From Myxococcales bacterium (GTDB taxonomy: Bacteria > Myxococcota > Polyangia > HGW-17 > SLPX01): a stretch of DNA of 31,241 bases. Where the stretch lies: contig SLPX01000080.1 of the NCBI GenBank assembly GCA_007131745.1, positions 1 to 31,241 of the forward strand, given 5' to 3'. Of this stretch, positions 25,290 through 31,241 are shown in pieces. The notes under the pieces are model-generated. The model had not been told where the DNA came from, ran no database searches, and worked only from the letters and a program-made list of their open reading frames with translations. The position numbers were made by a program, and so were the translations under genes. Numbering within the stretch: the first letter of the stretch is position 1; every line of letters starts with the position of its first letter.

Positions 25290-26888
25290 TCAATCACAGG
25301 GTGCGATCAGGCATCTGGCTTCGGATAAATTAGATTTCGGAAAAGGCGGGCAGGAATCGCCCATGGCTAAATCCGGCGCGAAAACGTACATGCTCAAATT
25401 TAAATCCCCCACATGCGTCCAGTTTCCACAGAGATCGTATGCCACGATTTCAACCCGCTGGATCAACCTGGTCGTCTGGCGGTAGAAGACACCGTATTTT
25501 CTGGGAAGGAGATCGGCTTTGAAATTCAAACTCTCGCTTTGGGAAGATCTTACCTTGAATATTTCGGTACCGGATTGCTGTACTGACTGAGACGCGGATT
25601 GGCTTTGGCTGAGGGCCTGATTCCAATCCCAGGATGCCGAAACCGTGTGATCGCCGCTTGCCGTCTGCGTGCGGCTTTCTTCAAAAGAAACACCCATGCC
25701 CACCGCCACGCCTACTTTTGCGAGCCCTTTGACTCCTACTTCGCCTGACACTTGGGTGCTCGTGTTCCAGCCGAATTTTACTCCATCGGTCGTTGCAAAG
25801 CCGATGCGGTTAGCTTCGGAGCCTCCTTCTCCGTAGGATTGGGTATGCGATTCGGTATAGGTTTGCTGCCATCCCGATGTAAACGTGGTCCCGACTTCAC
25901 GCTCGCGTACTTCCTCATGGGTTTCGGAATACTGCACGGTTCTGCCTGTTTCATCGCCGTACATGCATCCCGAAACGGGCACAGGGTCGTATATCTGCGC
26001 AACTTCCACCTTTCCCGAATAGCGCGCTACAAGTGGATGGCGCACGGTAAGGGCAAGGAGGTAGCTGTATTCTTCCCCGGTGGCGGATCGGGATTCCACC
26101 TTGATCCAGGAATTGTACCCGTAAATGCCTTCCGGAACCGGGGCGAAATTCAGGTGTTCACTGATGCCCAGCCTCCCGACTTTAGATGTCGCTGTGCGGA
26201 CAATTTCAAACGGTTCCTCAAACGGCAGATCGTTGGGATCCGGCGACATGAGAGCTCCAGGGGAGAGGGTGTATTTGTATTCAACCGGTGTAAATCCCAC
26301 GGCAACGACTTCCAGCCTATAAGGTATGTGGTCCAGCACTACGCTGGAGCGTACCAGGCAGTCTGCTTCGGTCGGCTGAAAGGAGCGTACAATGATGGAC
26401 GGTAAAACCTGTATTTCCACTGCAAGAGAACCGGCTTGCACCAATTCTTCTTCAGAGTCTGCTAACACGTTGACTGCTTGTATTTTACCCCAGAAGGTTC
26501 CGGTCTGGTCCCCTGTGCGGGAAAAAGGAACGTCGTATGGTCCGAAACTTCTCCAAATAGCTTGGGTTTGGTTCATGACATCCGGCCGAACCATGAAATC
26601 AACGTGTTCTTCCTGTCCGTCGCTGCGAAAGTAGGTGCCTGTGAAATGCATCAAGGTAACCGCCCTGAAATCATCTACGAAATTGTCTCCCGTAAACGTC
26701 AATGATTCTCCGACCCGGATGGATTGCCTTGAAATCGAAGTCAGATCCGGTGCTTCCACGGGTTCCGGTTCTACGTTGTTGTTGTTTCCCTTGTCATTGC
26801 TTTTATCCGGCATTTCGAAACAGCCGGGCAAAAGCACGAACGCAGGAATCAAAACAGCTGATATTATTGTGATAAACCTAGTCTTCAT
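25290..26888 (-). CDS. IPT/TIG-like lipoprotein with aerolysin/ETX-like amphipathic region
   Basis: Exported lipoprotein of 532 residues. The ATG at 26888 is preferred to the frame's earlier start because AAAGGGG precedes it and it gives a lipobox ending LLPGC (Cys23). An Asn-rich linker leads into an IPT/TIG-like domain (LTSISRQSIRVGESLTFTGD). After a beta-rich middle comes a region of about 125 residues (bases 25556-25935) of alternating Ser/Thr/Gln/Glu strands around a glycine-rich hydrophobic stretch, GEVGVKGLAKVGVAVGMGVS, a pattern seen in the membrane-inserting stems of aerolysin and ETX/MTX2 proteins. The C-terminus has paired cysteines. A pore or filament role is inferred only from this pattern; a large adhesin-like surface protein is the alternative. 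Confidence 0.65.
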   Translation of the reverse strand: MKTRFITIISAVLIPAFVLLPGCFEMPDKSNDKGNNNNVEPEPVEAPDLTSISRQSIRVGESLTFTGDNFVDDFRAVTLMHFTGTYFRSDGQEEHVDFMVRPDVMNQTQAIWRSFGPYDVPFSRTGDQTGTFWGKIQAVNVLADSEEELVQAGSLAVEIQVLPSIIVRSFQPTEADCLVRSSVVLDHIPYRLEVVAVGFTPVEYKYTLSPGALMSPDPNDLPFEEPFEIVRTATSKVGRLGISEHLNFAPVPEGIYGYNSWIKVESRSATGEEYSYLLALTVRHPLVARYSGKVEVAQIYDPVPVSGCMYGDETGRTVQYSETHEEVREREVGTTFTSGWQQTYTESHTQSYGEGGSEANRIGFATTDGVKFGWNTSTQVSGEVGVKGLAKVGVAVGMGVSFEESRTQTASGDHTVSASWDWNQALSQSQSASQSVQQSGTEIFKVRSSQSESLNFKADLLPRKYGVFYRQTTRLIQRVEIVAYDLCGNWTHVGDLNLSMYVFAPDLAMGDSCPPFPKSNLSEARCLIAPCD

Positions 26889-26974
26889 GGGTATAACCCC
26901 TTTCCCTTGGCGCAGGCACGAAGTCACGAAATGACAGAAACTTCGGCCATTCTATTTTAAATCCATACACTCAT

Positions 26975-27003
26975 ATTTTGAATAATAGCTGCTTTGATGT
27001 CAA
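26975..27003 (-). promoter_or_regulatory. Candidate promoter of the two-lipoprotein operon
   Basis: On the minus strand a perfect TTGACA (27003-26998) and CAAAAT (26980-26975) are 17 nt apart, about 87 nt before the ATG at 26888. Confidence 0.45.
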
Positions 27004-27055
27004 GCTTGCTGAAAGGTAGATTTGGTGAAACAGCTAATATCTATGTTTCATGGTG

Positions 27056-27084
27056 TTGACGTAGAAGCCGACCACGCCTAGACT
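27056..27084 (+). promoter_or_regulatory. Candidate promoter giving a leaderless carbamoyltransferase mRNA
   Basis: TTGACG (27056-27061) and TAGACT (27079-27084) are 17 nt apart. The ATG starts only 9 nt after the -10 box, about where transcription would begin, and no ribosome site is visible before it. Confidence 0.4.
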
Positions 27085-27092
27085 TCCGAAAC

Positions 27093-28811
27093 ATGTATAT
27101 TCTTGGACTTGCAACAATGGGTGAATCAGCCGCCGTGTTGATAAAGGACGGCCGGGTTCTTTTCGCTGCGGAAGAAGAAAGATACAGCCGGCGGAAACAT
27201 CACATAGGTTTTCCCGAAAATGCTGTAGCGGATGGGCTTCGGCGGGCCTCCATCACCATGCAGGATGTTGATTGCGTAGCTCATTACTGGAAGCCGTGGA
27301 TACTGGGCCACCGAGTGCTTCACACAGCTTTGTTGGCAACACGGGGCGCAAATCTCTTTTTTGCAAGGGCCGCCAGGGGAGGTCGACAGGTCAGGGGGTA
27401 CTATCTTCCCATGTTTACCCTTCCCGGCAGGCTCAGAAAACAATACGGAGGAAAATTCAAGTTTCATTTTGTTGAGCACCACGTTGCACATGCGGCTTCA
27501 GTTTTTTTTACCTCGCCTTTTGAAGATGCTGCGGTTTTTACCTACGACGGAACCGGAGAATCCACCACGACTTTTTTTGCACGCGGCCGCGGGGAAAAGA
27601 TATCCGCGCTTAAGAGAATCAAGCTGCCCCATTCAATAGGACAATTTTACAGCGCATTCACGAATTACCTTGGTTTTGACATGTTTGCGGGTGATGAATA
27701 CAAGGTCATGGGCATGGCCGGTTGGGGAAATCCTCGTTATTATGATTACCTGGGGAGGCACGTTTTGACAAAAACCGATGACGGGGGTTTTCGGCTGGAT
27801 GTGACTTTTCTTGACCATCACTTGGCAAAGCATCGCCGTTACAGCGAAAGGGCTCGAAAGGTTCTTGGGCCGCCGAGACGGACCGGGGAACCATTTGAGG
27901 ATCGTCATTTCGATATAGCGGCTTCCGTGCAGAAAGCCGTTGAAGAAGCGGTCTTCCACATGTTGCGCCGTTTGGCTGCGATGACGGGAACCAAAAACCT
28001 TTGTCTTGCCGGCGGATGCGCCTTGAACTCGCTTTTGAACGGAAAGATCCGGGATCGGACTCCTTTTGAAAACCTGTATTTTCATCCGGCGGCCATGGAT
28101 GCAGGTGGTGCTTTGGGAGCCGCCCTGCACGTGTGGCATGAGTTCTGCGGAGGTGGTAGAGGCCCTGCACTGGATCATGCTTACCTCGGACCCGACTATA
28201 CTCCGTCGGAGTGCCGAGCCGCCGCCCTCGCGGCGGGGTTGAACATCGAAGAGCTTTCTTCCGACCAGGTGCCCCTTCGCGCCGCCGCTCTTTTGGCGGC
28301 CGGCGAGATCATTGGTTGGTTCAGGGGACGTTTGGAGTGGGGGCCTCGGGCATTGGGGAACCGGAGTTTTCTTGCGGATCCCAGGAAAGAAGAAATGAAA
28401 GAAAAAATCAACCGGAAGATCAAGTTGCGGGAGCCCTTCAGGCCGTTTGCTCCTTCTATGCTTGAAGAAGCGTCGGAGCGATATTTCGGTCGCAGGATCG
28501 ATGCTCCGTTCATGATTGAGGTTTTTTCGGTTCTTCCGGAGAGGCGGGGTGAGATTCCCGCTGTTGTTCACGTTGATGGAACAGCGAGACCTCAAATAGT
28601 GGATAAGAAGACCAACCCGGTATATTGGAGACTGATAAAGGAATTCGAGAGATTGACCGGAGTTCCGGTGGTTCTCAATACGTCTTTCAATGTTCAGGAG
28701 CCGATTGTAAACACCCCTGAAAACGCAGTGAATACGTTTTTACGCACTGAGCTGGATTATTTGTTCATGGAAAACCTTTTAATCACCAGGCCCATAGTTG
28801 GAAGGCATTGA
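27093..28811 (+). CDS. NodU/CmcH-type carbamoyltransferase
   Basis: Cytoplasmic enzyme of 572 residues that transfers a carbamoyl group from carbamoyl phosphate, via a carbamoyl-adenylate, to a hydroxyl of a small molecule or sugar. The N-terminal actin-like/Kae1-type domain starts ILGLATMGESAAVLIKDG, includes EEERYSRRKHHIGFP and the metal-binding region VEHHVAHA (H129/H130, H133), then TYDGTGEST, KVMGMAGWG and LAGGCALNSLLNGKI. The C-terminal domain has WGPRALGNRSFLADPR (G417-R424 core) and NTSFNVQEPIV. All conserved segments are present at the usual length. The acceptor is unknown: O-antigen or secondary-metabolite sugars are typical. The AsnB gene begins 3 nt after the stop. Confidence 0.9.
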   Translation: MYILGLATMGESAAVLIKDGRVLFAAEEERYSRRKHHIGFPENAVADGLRRASITMQDVDCVAHYWKPWILGHRVLHTALLATRGANLFFARAARGGRQVRGYYLPMFTLPGRLRKQYGGKFKFHFVEHHVAHAASVFFTSPFEDAAVFTYDGTGESTTTFFARGRGEKISALKRIKLPHSIGQFYSAFTNYLGFDMFAGDEYKVMGMAGWGNPRYYDYLGRHVLTKTDDGGFRLDVTFLDHHLAKHRRYSERARKVLGPPRRTGEPFEDRHFDIAASVQKAVEEAVFHMLRRLAAMTGTKNLCLAGGCALNSLLNGKIRDRTPFENLYFHPAAMDAGGALGAALHVWHEFCGGGRGPALDHAYLGPDYTPSECRAAALAAGLNIEELSSDQVPLRAAALLAAGEIIGWFRGRLEWGPRALGNRSFLADPRKEEMKEKINRKIKLREPFRPFAPSMLEEASERYFGRRIDAPFMIEVFSVLPERRGEIPAVVHVDGTARPQIVDKKTNPVYWRLIKEFERLTGVPVVLNTSFNVQEPIVNTPENAVNTFLRTELDYLFMENLLITRPIVGRH

Positions 28812-28814
28812 GCC

Positions 28815-30776
28815 GTGTGTGGAATCTACGGACGAATCCGCCCGTATTACAACTCCCCTGATGAGGCGTTTGAAGAGATGGCCGCCGCCCGAAGGGGACA
28901 CATGAGTTTGAAACACAGAGGACCTGATGGATCCGGTTTCTGGCAAAAAGGCGGAACGACCCTGGCCCATAGTCGCCTCAGTATAATCGATTTGTCCGAA
29001 CGCGCGGCTCAGCCCATGACCAGCGAATCCGGCAAAATAGTCACGGTCTATAACGGAGAAATATACAATTACCCCGAACTGCGACGGGAACTGGAAAATT
29101 TCGGCCATAGATTTAAATCTTCGACGGATACGGAAGTTCTTATACATGGCTATGAACAATGGGGTGTGGACCTGCTCGGCAGGTTGGATGGAATGTTTTC
29201 GTTCGGGGTTTGGGATGATGACCGTCGCGTCGTGTTTTTGGCTCGGGATCCGACAGGGAAAAAACCCTTGTTTTTACACCTGTCGCAAGGAAAAGAATTA
29301 ACTTTCGCGTCGGAAATAAAAGCCATTGCGGCTTCCGGTGTAGAGACAAGATTGCGCAAGAGATCCATCGTGGATTTTCTCGTCTACGGCTATGTGCCGT
29401 CACCGCACACCTTTTATGAGGATGTGTTTCAACTTCCTCCCGCTCATTTTGTCCGGACAACGATTGCGGATCTTTGTTCGGAAGGAATGAAGTTTCAACG
29501 GTACTGGGATGTCTCTTTTTCCGAATCCCCTGAAATGCACAATCTTTCGGTCGAGGAGGCTGCACAAGTTGTTAGAGAACTGGTGGAAACCGCCGTGGAA
29601 AAGAGACTTGTTGCAGACGTTCCGGTGGGAGCGTTTCTTTCGGGTGGGTTGGATTCGACAATCATTGCGGGCGTTATGAGCCGCAAAACATCCGGACAAA
29701 TTCGGACTTTTTCCATGGGATTCGAGACCGGAGACAACTATGATGAAACCCGATATGCGCGACTTGCATCCCGGGCTTTTGCTACCGATCATACCGAGTT
29801 TCGGATGACATCCGGAACTTTTGAAACCGTTGAAAAATTAGTTCTCGCGCATGACGGGCCGTTTGCGGATTCGTCGGCGATTCCTACTGCCGTACTCTCT
29901 CGATGCGCAAGAGAACATGTTTCAGTTGTGTTGACGGGTGATGGTGGAGACGAGGTTTTCGCCGGTTACGATCGCTTTTTAGCCGCTTGTTGGGCGGAGC
30001 GGCTCCCCCATCTGCTGAAACAGGGTTTGTTTTTGATGCGTGGACTGATTCCCGTTTCCGGGCAACGCACTTTGGCGGGCAGGACGGGTAGGTTTTTGGA
30101 AGGTCTGCCTTTAGGTTTGCCGGAGAGAGTGCTTCGCTGGTTGCCATACTTTGCGTATGATATCGAATCTTTATGTCGCCCGGAATTGCTGGGCTCGCAG
30201 ATCGAAAATTTGACTGCAGAGGGTCTTTTGGGAGCAAACGATCTTTTTGCTCATCAATACGATGTTTTCAATTATACAAAAGGGCAAAGCACCCTTGCCC
30301 GGCTTCTTGATCACAACTTCCGGACATATCTTCCTCAGGACCTGCTTGTAAAAACCGACAGGTGCACTATGTCGAATTCCCTGGAAGCAAGGAGTCCTTT
30401 CCTGGACAAGCAACTCGTGGAAAAGTGTGCAAGTCTGCCGGACCATTACAAGATGTGCTGTGGGATCTCCAAGCTCATTCTCAGGAGGGCTTTCAGGGAC
30501 ATAGTGCCGAAGGCGATCCTCGGCAGGCGCAAGATGGGTTTTGGTATTCCTGTTGATGAATGGTTTCGAACCTGCTGGAAAGAGAATACATCCGATTATC
30601 TACTGGACCCCAAAGCCTTGATTAATGATTATCTCAACCATGAAACAGTTGTGCGGTACTTTGAAGAACATACAAATCACAAAGCCCACAGGGGCCATCA
30701 GCTTTTTTCACTTCTTACGCTGGAGATTTGGTTGCGAAATCAGTGCGTTCCTTTGCCTGCTTGGATGGATGTTTAA
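28815..30776 (+). CDS. asnB: Glutamine-hydrolysing asparagine synthetase (AsnB-type)
   Basis: Amidotransferase of 653 residues. The GTG start at 28815 is fixed by the Cys codon right after it: Cys2 is the N-terminal nucleophile of the class II glutaminase domain, in MCGIYG. Glutaminase features include LKHRGPDGSG, LAHSRLSIIDLS and YNGEIYNY. The synthetase domain has the ATP-pyrophosphatase loop LSGGLDS (S276-S281), VLTGDGGDEVFAGYDR, and DRCTMSNSLEARSPFLD. All key residues are intact. Because it follows the carbamoyltransferase by 3 nt, the two are translationally linked. In such pairs the AsnB homologue often amidates a carboxylate in a glycan or natural product rather than making free asparagine; here that is inference. 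Confidence 0.9.
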   Translation: MCGIYGRIRPYYNSPDEAFEEMAAARRGHMSLKHRGPDGSGFWQKGGTTLAHSRLSIIDLSERAAQPMTSESGKIVTVYNGEIYNYPELRRELENFGHRFKSSTDTEVLIHGYEQWGVDLLGRLDGMFSFGVWDDDRRVVFLARDPTGKKPLFLHLSQGKELTFASEIKAIAASGVETRLRKRSIVDFLVYGYVPSPHTFYEDVFQLPPAHFVRTTIADLCSEGMKFQRYWDVSFSESPEMHNLSVEEAAQVVRELVETAVEKRLVADVPVGAFLSGGLDSTIIAGVMSRKTSGQIRTFSMGFETGDNYDETRYARLASRAFATDHTEFRMTSGTFETVEKLVLAHDGPFADSSAIPTAVLSRCAREHVSVVLTGDGGDEVFAGYDRFLAACWAERLPHLLKQGLFLMRGLIPVSGQRTLAGRTGRFLEGLPLGLPERVLRWLPYFAYDIESLCRPELLGSQIENLTAEGLLGANDLFAHQYDVFNYTKGQSTLARLLDHNFRTYLPQDLLVKTDRCTMSNSLEARSPFLDKQLVEKCASLPDHYKMCCGISKLILRRAFRDIVPKAILGRRKMGFGIPVDEWFRTCWKENTSDYLLDPKALINDYLNHETVVRYFEEHTNHKAHRGHQLFSLLTLEIWLRNQCVPLPAWMDV

Positions 30777-30844
30777 GGTCGAACGAAAAAAATCTTTGAT
30801 GAAGGTGTGCAATTGGAAGACGTTTATACGAATGGATGGTTTTT

Positions 30845-31241
30845 ATGTGTATCAAGCTTTTGATCGTTTTCGTGGGCATTCCCCTCCTTGAGCTTTTCGT
30901 TCTTGTGGAAATAGGCAGGCGCATAGGTTTTTGGAATACCGTGGCGATTCAGGTCATAACCGGCATGGTTGGCGCGGGGTTGGCCAAATATGAAGGACTG
31001 ACCGTGCTGGCTGAAATCCAGGGGGAAATGGCCGAGGGCCGAATACCCGCGGAAAAAATGGTGGATGGACTTTTAATCCTTGGAGCGGGCCTAGTGCTAT
31101 TGACTCCGGGTTTGCTTACGGATGCAGCCGGGCTCTTATTATTGTTTCCGCTTACCAGAAAAGGCGTGAGAAACTATCTTACCCGCAGGTTCAAATCGAG
31201 GGTGGAAATTCAGCGAAACATCTACACCGTTCATCCCGATG
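30845..31241 (+). CDS. fxsA: FxsA-family inner-membrane protein, 5' part
   Basis: 132 codons are in the window; the end lies beyond it. The sequence MCIKLLIVFVGIPLLELFVL, then IGRRIGFWNTVAIQVITGMV, RIPAEKMVDGLLILGAGLVL and LTPGLLTDAAGLLLLFPLTR matches FxsA, a small membrane protein known in E. coli for relieving phage F exclusion; its cellular job is not well defined. About three to four membrane segments are visible. The ribosome site is weak, so the exact start is uncertain. It follows asnB by 68 nt and may be read through from it. Confidence 0.85.
   Translation, partial: MCIKLLIVFVGIPLLELFVLVEIGRRIGFWNTVAIQVITGMVGAGLAKYEGLTVLAEIQGEMAEGRIPAEKMVDGLLILGAGLVLLTPGLLTDAAGLLLLFPLTRKGVRNYLTRRFKSRVEIQRNIYTVHPD

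Noticed and set aside
27633..28595. Minus-strand open frame of 320 codons
   Set aside because: It is antisense to the carbamoyltransferase; the Arg/Pro/Ser-rich translation is typical of a shadow frame.

Overview
The window comes from a Gram-negative bacterium. It encodes an RND efflux pump, at least five lipoproteins with clear lipoboxes, an outer-membrane beta-barrel candidate and a periplasmic Asp-box propeller. A eukaryotic-type Ser/Thr kinase, Cys-rich repeat lipoproteins and large secreted metalloproteases together suggest a former-Deltaproteobacteria lineage (Myxococcota or Bradymonadia-like, probably from an environmental assembly). That placement is inferred from gene content alone, with no rRNA or marker phylogeny. 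No tRNA, rRNA, CRISPR array, prophage or intact insertion sequence was seen.

Layout. 1-2344 (minus): RND permease (cut by the window edge) and its lipoprotein adaptor. 2589-3701 (minus): CorA. 3738-3825: a nested palindromic repeat between divergent corA and an MBL-fold hydrolase (3885-4730). 4735-4980: a structured interspersed repeat between the convergent MBL gene and a Fic-fold gene (5019-5801, minus) whose active site is degenerate. 5802-6363: a gene-poor stretch. 6364-12435: a beta-barrel candidate followed by a 1571-residue Met-zincin lipoprotein. 12622-13539: an extensin-like (peptidase M15-like fold) protein.

13730-22746 is a compact same-strand block of five genes: an Asp-box beta-propeller protein, a smaller secreted protein sharing its C-terminal module, a sodium/solute symporter, a membrane Ser/Thr kinase with a PhnD-like binding domain on the far side of the membrane, and a second paralogous symporter. 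This is the best candidate for an undescribed system. The reading is that solute capture or sensing outside the cytoplasm is coupled to Ser/Thr phosphorylation inside and to two related Na+-driven transporters.

22758-22857 carries a second, shorter copy of the interspersed repeat plus a perfect 34-bp tandem duplication, again between convergent genes. 22846-26888 (minus) holds three lipoproteins: a Cys-rich repeat protein behind a Fur-box-like site, a small beta-rich protein, and an IPT/TIG protein with a long Ser/Thr-rich amphipathic region resembling aerolysin/ETX-type stems. 27093-30776 (plus) is a tightly coupled NodU/CmcH-type carbamoyltransferase and AsnB-type asparagine synthetase, followed by a partial FxsA gene at the window end.
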